From Rhodocollybia butyracea (taxonomy: Eukaryota > Basidiomycota > Agaricomycetes > Agaricales > Omphalotaceae), in contig JADNRY010000089.1 in the NCBI GenBank assembly GCA_015501585.1, positions 1-64,000 of the forward strand: a stretch of DNA of 64,000 nt, read 5' to 3'. This document shows positions 1 through 11,941 of this stretch, piece after piece. Made by a program: the position numbers and the translations under genes. Positions within the stretch are counted from its first letter, which is position 1; each line of letters starts with the position of its first letter. The notes under the pieces were generated by a model. The model had not been told where the DNA came from and ran no database searches. It saw only the letters and a list, made by a program, of their open reading frames with translations.

Positions 1-297
1 ACCGCCAGAGGCTGGGGTCGGCGGCTAATTTATGTATGTTGTTTCAATTGTAGCCATCGCAGTTGTTGACAATGTCTGGGTGATGGAAGAACAGATGTAA
101 TAGCGGAAAATCAATGTTGGTTGGTTGCCACAACCACCCAAACTATCCGCAAAAATAGAGAGAGAGCATCATTCTAACTATTCAACGCAATGTTACATTC
201 ATATAATCGAAGATTCCTACTTAAAAAGAAGTCTGTAATGCTCACATTAAAGCACTCTTCCTTCGTATAGATGCATACTTTCAATCCGCGATCGAGG
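1..297. other. Gene-free left edge
   Basis: I see no coding exon, repeat or structured RNA here. It lies downstream of the carrier-like gene that is read leftwards, so it probably holds that gene's 3' untranslated region. Confidence 0.4.
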
Positions 298-1583
298 CTA
301 AGTCAAGCCGTCTCGACAGTCACAAATAACTACCACATTATCGGATGAAAAGGTTCGGCAGCAGAGTAAGCCACCACGCTCGGAAAAGCGTCTCCATCCT
401 TCTTTCCGTACCATCTTATGACCACAGTCGATCATCCCAGTATATGGCTTATCTCGAATCCTTGAGAAGTAGATAAGATGGTCAGACACATAGTAGGAGG
501 TTGTGACACTTCAAAAGACGTACTGGATGACATGTTCGCTCGAGTACTCCTGTAGATGGCTGTCTTCCGGATCCATTTCGAAACTCGGGGGCTCACCACC
601 AAAGTTGCGTTGAACGGACAGCCTTGTAGCAATGATTTGGAGAGGCACGGAGATGGTGGTAACCACCAAGACCAAAGATATTACAGCAATGATATAGGCA
701 ACTTGGTGCTGCTCTAAGACTGGAGTGAAGAGCCATTGATTGATCAATGTGAAGCCGAGTTGAATTATCATCTGAGATATAACTGCCATTAAGAGTCCGG
801 AGTCAAGTAAAGCACCCATGGGCGGCGGCGTTCATAAGGCGTAAGCAAAGCTCTCAAAGAAGAGCGTACTCCAAAGTACGAAAGCCTGTAAGGTGTAACA
901 ATTGCACTGTAGTTCATTGAGTGCTGATATTGAAAAGTTCGAAACGAGATATTCGCTTACCGGTTGGTCAAGATGGTGAGGGGAATTCCTACGATTAATG
1001 CGGCCAGTAAGAACGCAATGACGTTGGGGATTCCAACGGCGGCAAACGACGGGGGAATTCCAGGTCTGAAAGAGACCAAAAAAAGAACGGAGAGGGGGGC
1101 ATAGCAGATAATGCTAAGCAGATTTGGCACTGGAAATTGTTATACGAACAGCGGTTTTGTTAAAGAGTAGGTTATACGCACTGAAACCCTTGAATAGACC
1201 AGCCAGCCCTAGTTGCAAATATACATTGGGGTCGGATTTTCACAATACGAAGAGAGACGGCTCACTTCAAGTTTAAAGACTCTCTTCATCATTCCAAAGT
1301 AACCGATTGTGTTTTCTTTTCAAACGAGTCAATGCTGTGTACTAGTTGAGGGGACTAGAAGACTATTACCACTTGGCGCTACTGGTGCATTATAGGCATC
1401 CGTGAATTCTTCCTCAAGGCGGATCCTCCCAGTGGCAGGAACAAAATTGGCTCTGTATCGAATCAGAACACCATTTAGTGGTGTCTGTATTACCAGGATG
1501 ATAAGGACAATAGCAAGGCCGATAGGAATTGCGAGGATAATGGAAAGATCCAAGCTGTTCATTTCGAAAGTCTTGAGCGACAT
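298..1583 (-). pseudogene. Mitochondrial-carrier-like membrane protein, two frame breaks
   Basis: A multi-exon gene read right to left from the ATG at 1581-1583. Conceptual exons give, in order, an N-terminal membrane helix followed by PLNGVLIRYRANF, then YFGMMKRVFKLE, GLAGLFKGF, a long hydrophobic stretch, TPYERRRPWVLYLTP, two further hydrophobic helices with VPLQIIATRLSVQRN, and finally PYTGMIDCGHKMVRKEGW. This order is what I recall for carrier-like membrane proteins of basidiomycetes, which are distantly related to SLC25 carriers. Introns are short with good GT and AG ends. Two single bases appear to be missing: one after YLTP (near 800, where CCGGGA would restore the frame and CCGGA is present) and one after EGW (near 392, TGGAG instead of TGGGAG). 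After the second break the other frame reads LFRAWWLTLLPNLF, the expected C-terminus, and stops at 338-340. Everything else is well kept, so either the gene is freshly dead or the assembly dropped two G residues. Substrate unknown. Confidence 0.6.
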
Positions 1584-2150
1584 GCTGGGGAGTTTGAGAG
1601 AGAAGCTGGAGTGGATCTATCGTTTATCAGGCACTTGGAAGCTGTGAATGATATTCGGCTTTGTAATTAGTATGCGGAAGATTGGCGCCCGACGTCAGAC
1701 GTCAAACTTCGACCGACACCGGGGGCAAGTTGCAAAGATTGAACGCAGTGCAAGTCAATGCAGTAGGCAACGCAGAACGTTGTTGTGACATCATTCAAAA
1801 GCAAGGCATGTGGCCAATTTTGGTCTTGCTCTCTGCGTACATACTGTTCAAATCAATCGCTCAATGTTCAGATCTGCAAAACGCTGATCAACGGCCAAGA
1901 TGGACTAAAGAAAACGAAGCTCGAGCGGGATGCTAAGCGTTGAGCTGGACACCTACACTACATTCCTTAGGCTTCCTCAGGGTCCCGGCGTTTGTTGCAT
2001 GCGATTACGAAATCCTTCAAAGGGCTCTTTGTTTCAACTTTGATTTATTTCGCATGCCAAATTTCTAGGCACTTTCTTTCCAACCACATCGATATCGACG
2101 CGTTTTCGACGTGTTTACTTTCTTGTATTGCCACTAAAGCCTCGATACAT
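1584..2150. promoter_or_regulatory. Divergent intergenic region
   Basis: This 567-bp gap separates the leftward carrier-like gene from the rightward dynamin-like gene, so it should hold both promoters. The ATG at 1992 upstream of the dynamin frame is open but has no counterpart in the second dynamin copy, so I treat it as leader. No clear TATA box was seen. Confidence 0.4.
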
Positions 2151-5100
2151 ATGACTTCTGATATATCTGACACTGTTTATGCTTCAAGACGGAAGGAACT
2201 GCTTGCCCTCATCAACCAGCTAAGGGCTGTTGGGTACGGCGCCCTTGCCACATTCTTTCAACTTTCTCATATTCTTTCAACTAGTGCGCAAAATGACCTC
2301 GATCTTCCTCGTATCACGGTTATTGGCAATCAAAGTGCTGGAAAGTCTAGCGTCGTAGAAGCCATTTCTGGAGTGAGTTTAGTTCTTTGTCCACACCCTC
2401 CAAGTCCCCTCAATGCTTTTCTTTCTTTTTAGATTACCGTTCCCAGAGATGCTGGGACATGCACTCGTTGCCCAATGGAATGTCGCTTACTATCCTCTCC
2501 TGGTCCATGGACTTGTCGAATTTCTATCAGAAAAGAAGTTGGCGACGACGGCAAACGTCTAGGCGAAGTGTCCGAGAAATCTTTCGGCAGCGTTATCACG
2601 GATAAATCCAAGGTGGAACTCGCTCTACGCCGTGCTCAATTTGCTGTATTGAATCCCAGAATACCCTTCTCACAAATTCTGAATGCCTCTGCACAAGAAC
2701 TGAAAGATATGACGCCGGAAAAAAGCCTACCTTTCTCGCAAAACGTAGTGTGTGTCGATTTGGAGGGACCTGAACTTACTGATCTTTCCTTCGTGGATCT
2801 CCCTGGAATGTTTTGACCTCTTTCATCCGACCGACCGTTCTCTAATTGTAATTTCTTTATTCAGGTCTTATACAAAACGCAGACCCGGACGTGGTAAAGC
2901 TAGTAGAAGACATGGTGGTCTCTCACATTCAAGGAAATTGTATCATACTTGTTGCTATCCCTATGACTGGTGCGTAATGAGTCTAAATACTTGCATTCAC
3001 TGATATCTCATCGAATCATAGACGACATCGAGAACCAGAAGGCTCTTCGTCTCGCCCGTCAGGAGGACGAGACTGGCCGCCGGACTATCGGTAAGGTCAA
3101 GTTGTTCTGTTTCAGCAAAATCGTTGACACTATTTCTTCAAGGTGTTCTTACTAAACCGGATATGCTTGGAACGGGTTCTACAAAAACCGCCAGCTTGTG
3201 GCTCGACGTCATTCAAGGGGTCCGCCATCCCCTCATGCACGGCTACTACTGTACTCGTCAACCTGACGACGATGAACGGAGTGCAGGTATTGCTCCCCAA
3301 CAAGCTCGGGAAGCCGAAGAAAATTTCTTCAAGACGACTGTACCTTGGTCTCGATCCTCTCATCCTGGGAGATTTGGTACTAAAAATCTGGTCGTGACCT
3401 TAAGTCGTCTCCTAGTTCAGGTTATTGATGACAAGTAATGGTTTCCCTGTGGTTTACGATGAATTTGGCTTACTTTATCCCTAGTTTGCCCAAAATCCGC
3501 GAGGATACAGCTAAACAACTTTCCGATTGCCGTAAAGAACTGGAAGGACTCCCCCACAAATTTTGGAAGAACCAGCAACTTATATGCTGTCCCTTGTTAC
3601 TACATTCTGCTCCGAGTTCCAAACCCTTGTGCACGGCCGAGCAGATGCTGCTGAACTCATCCGCACGCATCGTCAGTCTTACGCAACATTCAAGCGGGCA
3701 ATTCGAAAGACTGCTCCCAATTTTGTTCCTTTCGTAGCCACTGAAAAAGTGACGAATTTCAACAACTGTTTAGATGACGAAAAAGATGACCCAGTTGCTA
3801 ATGTTTCCTCCGCTGACGCACCGTCCATGGATCTTTCAAGGATTCGAAGACACATTGAGCAGTAAGTTATATTTCTTGATCATACTACTAATTGACGACT
3901 GGTGAATTTTCAGGTCGTTGACGCGGGAGCTTCCGAACAATGTTCCGTATGATGCGAAGGCATCTCTCATTGTTCAGTTCCAAAAGACTTGGCCCAAAGC
4001 AGTGGACACATGCTTCGAATCAGTGGAAGCTGCCACCCTGGCGATCCTCTTCAAGATGATTGACTCACATTTCGGTAGATTTACCCTACTGCGATCACAC
4101 ATCAAGTGAGTGTCGTGGTTTAGCTTGGGAGATTTGCCTGAATTTATTTGCTACGCAGGAATTTCACGAAAAAGCTTGATTGAAACGCATAAGCAGAATT
4201 GTGACGCGTTCTTGGCGGCTACTATCGAAGCCGAGCTTATGCCTTACACCCAGAACGACCATTACCTCCAGTCCACAACGCAAGGCTGGTTAGAGAAGTA
4301 CAAAGCTGTGAGGTCTAGGCATACGGAGGAGTCTACTGGGTCTGCTGTCAATGGTACGTGGCTCAAATTCTGCGATTTTATGAAATCATCTCTGAGCAAT
4401 ATGAACCTAGCTGGTACCTCCACCTTCGAGAATGCTGCTCCTTCCACATCGAAGGGTATTAGTACCGACCTAGCTGGCGGTACGTTCAACTTTGGTGGTT
4501 CCGCGTCAAAGAGATCCACTATGGACAGGAGCTTTCCTCCCAACCCCAATCCCTTTGGACCTTTCTTCGAAAACCCATCTTTTGCAACTCCAAAGGCTCC
4601 CTCACTACCCGCTTTCTCATCTGCGCAACCTGCATCAGCTACGAACATCCAGAAACCAACTTTTACAGCCACTCATCAGGACCCGCAGATCGATGAAACG
4701 GCCTTTCAGGAAGCCATCGCGATGTTAATCAAGGCTGGTATGCCTGCGGGTTCGTTGACGCCGATGGAACTTATGAGTAAACTGCTGCCCCCGATGAGTA
4801 CGAGAAAGAGCTGAGGGTGATGGCGGAAGTCAGAGGCTACTTTCAAGTAGCGTACAAGGTTCGTCTTTTTTCTTCTCCCAAGCTTTTCACTCATTGACAT
4901 TGATGTTTTTATAGCGTATGATCGATAACATTCCTCGCTTCATAGATCTGCTGTTTGTTAGAGAACTTGGGAAAACACTGCAGCCAGTCCTTATATCCAA
5001 ATTCGGTATGGGGACGCCGTCAGCTAATGAGCGCTGTGCTAGCTATCTTGGAGAAGATCCTGCGCTGGTACTTAGACGCGAGGAACTTTCGGCGAAGAAG

Positions 5101-5154
5101 AAGAGGTTGGAGAGCGTTGAGAAGGAGTTGGATGAGTATTCTTTACGCGTCTGA
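2151..5154 (+). pseudogene. Dynamin/Mx-like large GTPase, copy 1, damaged
   Basis: Dynamin superfamily GTPases bind and hydrolyse GTP and form collars on membranes. The G1 P-loop GNQSAGKSSVVEAISG is near 2326-2371, the G3 motif DLPG ends near 2810 and the G4 motif TKPD is near 3157. A stalk follows, then a Ser/Pro/Phe-rich insert and a GTPase effector domain ending at 5154. I chose the start at 2151 because the paralogue at 5359 begins at the same codon. Four lesions stand out against copy 2: the donor after DLPG reads GA instead of GT (2811); a C run after ELEGLP (about 3551) is one base short; the exon after 4158 has an extra base in an A run, giving an early stop; and the C run in the PPDEY segment (about 4790) is one base short. 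With these corrected, the order of domains is complete. It is either a pseudogene or a damaged assembly. The family is certain; whether it works is not. Confidence 0.8.
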
Positions 5155-5358
5155 GGTTTTGTCTGAATGTAAATAAATATCTTGTCGTAATATACATGAC
5201 ATCTCGCTAGCTATCGTATATACAGACAGTTAAATAATGATGAACGAAATCGATAAAGCTTGGCAACCTTTGAGCGCTTAATCTCTCTCTAAAGTTTGAG
5301 CCACTCGGCGCGTTTTCGACGCGTAAACTTCTCTTTCTCAACGTTTTGACTCTTCTAC
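5155..5358. other. Spacer between dynamin-like copies
   Basis: This 204-bp spacer must hold the 3' end of copy 1 and the promoter of copy 2. Its last part (GCGCGTTTTCGACGCGTAAAC) resembles the leader of copy 1 near 2100-2117 (GCGTTTTCGACGTGTTTAC), so the duplication extended into the 5' flank. Confidence 0.5.
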
Positions 5359-8279
5359 ATGGCTTCAGACATCTCAGATACTGTTTATGCCTCAAGACGA
5401 AAGGAGTTGCTGGCTCTCATTAATCAGCTGAGGGCTGTTGGGTATGCTGTCTTTGCCACATCCCTTCAACTCTTTCTTAATGTTCAACCAGTGCACAAAA
5501 CGACCTCGATCTTCCGCGAATCACAGTCATTGGAAATCAGAGCGCTGGAAAGTCTAGCGTCGTAGAAGCCATTTCTGGAGTGAGTTTTGATTATTTTTGT
5601 CCACTTCCACCCCCTAAAATTTTTTCTTCAGATTACCGTTCCTAGAGATGCTGGGACATGCACTCGCTGCCCGATGGAATGCCGCCTGCTATCGTCTCCT
5701 GGACCTTGGATGTGTCGAATCTCTATCCGGAGGAAGTTGACAACGATGGAAAACGCCTAGGCGAAGTCTCCGAAAAACCTTTTGGCGGGATCATCACCGA
5801 TAAATCCGAGGTTGAGCTTGCTCTCCGTAGGGCTCAATTTGCCATTCTAAATCCCCAGATACCTTTTTCAAAAATCCTGAATGCCACCGCACAGGAACTA
5901 AAAGATATGGCGCCCTCGGAGAAGAGCATGCCATTCTCCCAGAACGTAGTGTGCGTTGATCTAGAGGGACCGGAGCTTACTGACCTTTCTTTCGTGGATC
6001 TCCCAGGTATTTTTAAGATTCTTTGAACCCCAATATTCTTCGAGTAATTATCTGTTTAGGTCTCATTCAAAATGCAGAACCGGAGGTGGTAAAGCTTGTA
6101 GAAGACATGGTGATCTCACACATTCAAGGGAACTGTATCATACTTGTTGCGATTCCAATGACTGGTGCGTAAATTGAACATTTAACCTTTAACAAAAAAA
6201 TTATGGAGTTGTAGATGACATCGAGAATCAAAAGGCTCTTCGTCTCGCGCGCCAGGAGGATGATACTGGTCGCCGAACTATAGGTCGGTCGATATAATCT
6301 GGTCTCACTGAAGCACTAATACAACTTCTTTGACAAGGGGTACTCACTAAGCCGGATATGCTTGGGACGGGCTCAACGAAAGCTGCCGGCTTATGGTTAG
6401 ATGTTCTAGAGGACCGACGACATCCTCTTATGCACGGCTACTACTGTACTCGCCAGCCAAATGACGATGAACGCAGCATCGGCATTGAAGCTACAAAGGC
6501 AAGAGAGGCCGAAGAAAGGTTTTTTAAGACAACTGCACCCTGGTCTCGATCTACGAATCCTGGTAGATTTGGTACCAAAAATCTTGTTGCAACTCTGAGC
6601 CGTCTTTTGGTGCAGGTCATCGACGACAAGTGAGTGTTATAATGCTTTTGGACCTCGCTAAATTTAATGTCACGTAGTTTACCAAAAATTCGCGAAGATA
6701 CAAGCAGACAGCTTTTCGACTGCCGCAAGGAACTGTTTGGAATCCCCCCGCAATTTCGGATGAACCGGCAACATATCTGCTTTCACTTATTACCACATTC
6801 TGCTCCGAATTCCAGACTCTCGTCATGGTCGAGCAGATGCCACCGAACTCATTCGTACGCATCGACATTCGTATGGCGCCTTCAAAAAAGCGATTCGCCA
6901 GACTGCACCCAAGTTTGTACCGTTCGCCGAATCTCAGAAAGTGACAGACTTCAATAACTGTTTGGATGACGAAGAAGACGACCCAGTCGCGAATGTTTCT
7001 GCCACTGACAAACCGTTAATGAATCTCACAGAGTTCCGCAAGCACATTGATAGGTATGTAAAAAAAATCTTGACAAACAACCTTCTTTGACGATAGCTGA
7101 TTCCCAGGTCGCTGACGCGGGAACTCCCACATAATGTACCGTATGAGGCCAAGACTGCTCTTATTTTGCAGTTCCAAACAACTTGGCCCGATGCTGTGGA
7201 GACTTGCTTTGAAAAAGTGAAAGAAATTACTTTGAAGATCCTCCTACGGAATGTGGATGTTCATTTCGGCAGATTCAACCTTTTACGGTCGCATATCAGG
7301 TGAGTTACTATTATTGACCTCAAGCAGTTTGGATGATTATACTTCGTGGCCGCCAGGAACCTCATCGCTACGGTCATTGAATCACACAAAGTGAAGTGTG
7401 TGGCCATGTTGAAATTCACCCTTGAAGCCGAGCGTATGCCTTATACCCAGAATGGCCATTACCTCGAATCTGCAACGCAGGGATGGTTGGATAAATACAA
7501 AGCTGTTCGTTCTGGAAAACTTTCTACAGACACGTTAGATCCTCACGCAAAAAGACGCAAAACTGACCTTGGCGCTGCTCCTACCTGTGCGCTTCCAGCC
7601 AAAGGACCATCTACCCCAATAGCACGAACGAATAATCCTTCACCAGTTAGCCCCGGAACCCCTGACAAGTCCCCATCTAGAGAAGGGCCGAGGCGTCCTG
7701 CAGGTTTTAAAACACCAAAAGCCCCAACGTCACCCCAAAACGCCGACCCAAATTCTGTTGTAGTGACACCTGGCTCGTCAGATGTTATCCAAAAGAGTCA
7801 AGACACTCCTCCCAACGAAGCCGCCCTGAAAGAGGCTATTGCTTTCTTGGTCCGGGCCGGTGCACCTGTAGGCCACTTGGACCCGAAGGAGCTCCTGGGT
7901 AAACTTATTCCCCCAGATGAGTATGAGACGGAGTTAAAGGTGATGGCAGAAGTACGGGGTTACTTTCAGGTGGCTTACAAAGTGAGTTCTTGCTTATTTA
8001 TCTTCTACAATCAATTCACATGGATATGGACAGCGTATGATTGACAACGTGCCACGGGTCATTGATCTCTCATTCGTTCGAGAAATTGGGAAAACGCTGC
8101 AGCCATTCCTCATATCGCAATTTAGTCTTGGTAACCCATCGGCCAATGATCGTTGTGCGAATTACCTCGGAGAAGACGCAGCTCTTGTTGCCCGACGAGA
8201 GGAGCTTTTGGCACGAAGGAAGAGACTGGAAAGTGTTGAGAAGGAGTTGGAAGAATATTCCTTGCGTATTTATGCGTGA
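5359..8279 (+). pseudogene. Dynamin/Mx-like large GTPase, copy 2, two frame breaks
   Basis: Tandem paralogue of the gene just upstream, with the same exon pattern. The first exon encodes MASDISDTVYASRRKELLAL. G1 is GNQSAGKSS, the DLPG exon here has a normal GT donor, and G4 TKPD is near 6350. The effector domain is encoded in two exons ending at 8279, with the last exon beginning RMIDNVPRVIDLSF. The stalk-to-effector insert is different from copy 1: it has a basic KRRK cluster and many Ser/Thr-Pro pairs. Two lesions are visible: the C run after KELFGIP (6743-6748) is one base short of the frame that gives SDEPATYLL, and one base is missing at about 6823 between QTLV and HGRADATEL. The first lesion sits at the same place as in copy 1. 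Without these two changes it would encode a full-length protein of roughly 850-900 residues. The function may be membrane remodelling or defence, as in the Mx group; this is not shown by the sequence. Confidence 0.8.
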
Positions 8280-8501
8280 TCAGCAATATCTCTCTATCTA
8301 CTTAGCCAAATAATATCTATCCGCTATTTGACGTGTGTTCGAGGGTTTTGGGAGGTACAAAACGACTGCGCAGCGGATTGTACATTATCAACCGCAGTCT
8401 TGCGAGAGTGTGGACGCAGTCCGCGATGTGAAGCAAGTTATACTACGTGAAAGCAGATAGCAAGTACAAAACATTGAAAGCAAGAAAAACCAGGAACTAC
8501 A

Positions 8502-9962
8502 CTACGGGCAATGGCCATTGCATCGTCGCCAATGGAATTCTCCGTGACACTGTCCAAAATGAAACTGGAACTGTCGTGAGGTACTTGGGAGTAGAACACC
8601 GAACAGTTTCTGGAGTTCCTTCAGAGGCAGTTTCCGATACTGCATATAGATGTCGGCGTAGACAGAACGCTTATAGTAATACTGTTGACGATAGCTCGCA
8701 GACTGAACCCAGTTGGTCAAAAGAGGATCCAGGTGACGAGCAACGGGCGAGTTTGTGCGAGATTTATGTATCTTTTTGGCACCCGGGACCGCCCAGTCCA
8801 GGATGACTTCAATTTTTAAGAGCCAAGGGCTAGCAGGTATCAGCTGCTGGAGAGCTGATACTAGGACGTCTACTGATTCAGAAGAAAGACGAAGGAAAGT
8901 AAGGCTATTGAGCTGGTCGGGTTGAACATTGATAATCACTTGAGAAAGTCAGTGTACCATCTACCAGCAGGATGCTTGGAACCACTTACAGGGATCTGTG
9001 TAGTACAGGATGGTCAAGATCAAGGAACTCAAGTTGCTGTGTAAACAACGATGCAAGAGCACTGGCCATGAAGTTGAGTTGTATTTGTCCCAGAATAGAT
9101 TCAAATCCTTTATTTCATGCCAGTCGATGAACTCTGGGTACATCAGGATCTCATCTTGGACCCTAGAATGCAGATAACCGATGTAAAGCCCCGTCAGAGG
9201 AACCTGACGAGGTTTCCGAGACGCAAGCTTCGCCTTCATCTCCTCTTGGATTTCATCGACAGTCATTTTTCTGACTTCATCGGAGAGGGATTCAACATTC
9301 CAAATCATCAATTGCTCAAGGTTCAGCGAATAGAACCCCATAGTTGCAAGGAGGTCATCTAGTGAAGCAAATATCGGGTTCCGGAGAGAAAGCACCTTCA
9401 AATCCGGATTCCGCATGATCAGACTGCTTACAGCTGACCCCAGATTTTCAGATGGCCAACGGGAAGACGGGCCCCAGCGAAGATTCCAGGGAACGTTTAT
9501 GACCAATGTATGCAGGTTTATGAAGGGCGGAATGCGAGCGAGTATGCGATAAGCAAGTGGTGGCGTCACCCTATTACCGACTCGAGAGCTCGTTGCGTCA
9601 ATGCGAAACTCTTTTGTAAAACGAGTCAAGCGATTTTTGGAGATACCTTCAAGTCGCGAAATGAAAGATCGCTTGATAATGGGGAGTATAGCGGGGGGAA
9701 GGTTCCAGATGTCCAGATGAACAAGTCGAAAGAGATATGGCTGACAGCGAGCATTCCATGAGCGTGCTACTAGAGAGCACACTTTAAGATCTGCAAGTGA
9801 TGACTCGAGGAAATCTATAATGAGATCGAAAAGCTCAGGAGGGAGCTTGGGCATGTGCATGAGTACTGATTCTTCGCTATTCCGTTCAGTGGGACGAGAC
9901 ATGACAGAAGACAGGGAACCTGTATTAAGCTCAGGCGCGCGCTCTAACAGCGGATTTATCAA
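8502..9962 (-). CDS. F-box protein, divergent member
   Basis: Two exons, 8990-9962 and 8502-8938, joined across a 51-base intron (donor GTAAGT, acceptor AAG), give about 469 residues. The F-box lies near residues 37-75 with MPKLPPELFDLIIDFLE followed by LKVCSLVARSWNARCQ, the usual helix pattern that binds Skp1. The rest has weak leucine-rich repeat character, as in mushroom F-box proteins. Such proteins are substrate receptors of SCF ubiquitin ligases; the target is unknown. It is read toward the dynamin-like pair and differs from the four-member F-box family to its right. I used the first ATG; a second in-frame Met at MSRPTE would shorten the N-terminus by 19 residues. Confidence 0.85.
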
Positions 9963-11330
9963 CTTTGGTGAGTAATAACTGCCTAGTCTGGTAAATAAAG
10001 CTGTTCATCGTCAACTGTTTGCTCTGATATGCAACTCAACGACAGACGCTCTTATGTACATCTGATCAAGTAACACAATGATTCACTCAGGATCCTCTGC
10101 AGTGACATGATAGATGGTAGATTGAGAGCGATAATAATACATGCATGCAGCCTTGGTGTCCTCTGCTGCAGCAACAGCGGTATTAACTTCTAGCGGACGA
10201 GGTGAGGATGCACGGTTATATGATGTCCTTCACGCGAGCGGACACGAACAACTGGATTGAGCACGAAATTGTTAGAATACTATAGTTGAAGAGATAGAAA
10301 ACGCACCACGCGAATGGATGGCACACGAGACACAGTATGCAATGTCCATGTATAGTTTTGACGCAACGTATTCACCGATATCCCTGCTGCGCTCTCGACC
10401 ATGTTTCTTTACGGTGTATCTCTTTATGGCCTTCTTCCTTGCCTACTGCATCCGCTACGAAAATAAACATATTGCAAGCACTTGGATCAACGTATGAAGG
10501 TGACGTAGCCATGGCCCTTTTTGTTTTCTTCTTTTCCTGGTCTGTTGAACAGATCTCCAGTGTCCACGAGATGATACGAAAAAGAGATGTTATTGGGCGG
10601 AAAAGCTAAATCCATATCATCCAATCTTGTTTGATTCAATCCAATCCAAAATCCCTCGAATCACTCTCGGAAATACAGTGTAGGACGTCGAAGCAGCAGC
10701 TGAGGGCCATGGGCTGTGTGATTTGTGAAGGAAAACGAAGGCAGGCTCAGTAGCCGAAGCGATGGGAAAAGTCACCTGACAACGTTCCGGACTGCCGAAG
10801 TTCGAGTTCCAAGACGAAATTCATTGTCTTTTTTTTTGGATACCAGGCAAATACCAGGATGTAATACTCGAAGTTTAGACTGAGCGAATTCACTACGTTA
10901 GAGGCGCGTACATTCCACTACATTGCTCCTCAATTAACTCTACGCTCTACTATCTAGCCGTCTAGACAAGTTGTTTCTACCGATTCCCTCTGTAGCCTTC
11001 GCCTTCTAATATATATCTATACGTTGGACACACTGTGGTCAAATTCACAAGGGTAACTGCAACCTGTAATACATCACAAGAAGACCACAAAGCCCCGGGG
11101 GCGAAGTCAGTCGCTGGAAATAGATTGGAAACGTCACTGACCTCTCAAGTATCTTATCATCCTCTTCGTTTCTTACTGCCACCATCCAACAAGGCCGGAA
11201 CGCTGTAAAGACTACAACCAGGGCCACAACAATGCAGATTACATCAAATGCGAGAAAGAAACGCGTCCAAACCGATTCAAGAAGCTTCAATACGCTATGC
11301 ACATGGTCCTAGTCATCGTAGCTCGCCTCC
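9963..11330. other. Gene-poor stretch
   Basis: About 1.4 kb without a gene I can support. The open frames here (10337-10609 and 11045-11302) lack family motifs and paralogues in the window. The left end should hold the promoter of the divergent F-box gene. Confidence 0.4.
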
Positions 11331-11339
11331 TAACGAAGA

Positions 11340-11940
11340 GAAGCTCTTGACCAAGATCGAGTCAGCAAGTAGAGGTATATGGCTTTCACTGACCCGTTGA
11401 CTCTTTATCAACCATCTTTGTAGACTTCAGCGAGGAAATGGAACCTGTACGGATACTATACCCAGGTTGGTAGTGATCAAAGTACGATTTCAGCGAGCAA
11501 GAATTGCTCAAAGCTCGACTCGAAGATGACGACTCAGATCGCTGGTTGCGGTGTGTTCTATTCGATACTGCTAAGAAATATATTGTCTACGAAGCGCGTG
11601 TTCTGCTTTCGTTTAAAATCCGCTGATTTTTCTCAACTATCAGCGCCCAAGCGTGCTGAGCACCGGTTCCAGATGTCCTTTCGGTGCTGTTCTCCCGCCA
11701 GGACTTGTCGAACTATAGCGTACAGTTATTTTGGAACTACGCTAAAGTTCGGAGAGAAAACGCGATTTTCATCACCAGAGGCCAATATATGATGCATGAG
11801 TTTTGTTCAAATAAACTCGAAGCTCGAGGTCGAGAGTGAATACAAGATAATCTTGCTTAAACTAGAGCATAAAGATAATATGTACAGACAAATCCTGTAA
11901 CAGGTATGGAAATCAAGACTTGATGCCAGATCGAAACAAC
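11340..11940 (+). pseudogene. Gene relic, duplicated 3' of two F-box genes
   Basis: A coding-like stretch at about 11489-11626 reads FSEQELLKARLEDDDSDRWL followed by CVLFDTAKKY and runs into a stop. The same block recurs, more decayed, at about 15870-16430, where the frame is lost. Both copies sit just beyond the 3' end of an F-box gene, so the relic was carried along when the F-box unit was duplicated. I do not recognise the family. Confidence 0.45.
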
Positions 11941-11941
11941 A

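Noticed and set aside
1992..2150. N-terminal extension of dynamin copy 1 from the ATG at 1992
   Set aside because: Not conserved in copy 2, which starts at the equivalent of 2151.
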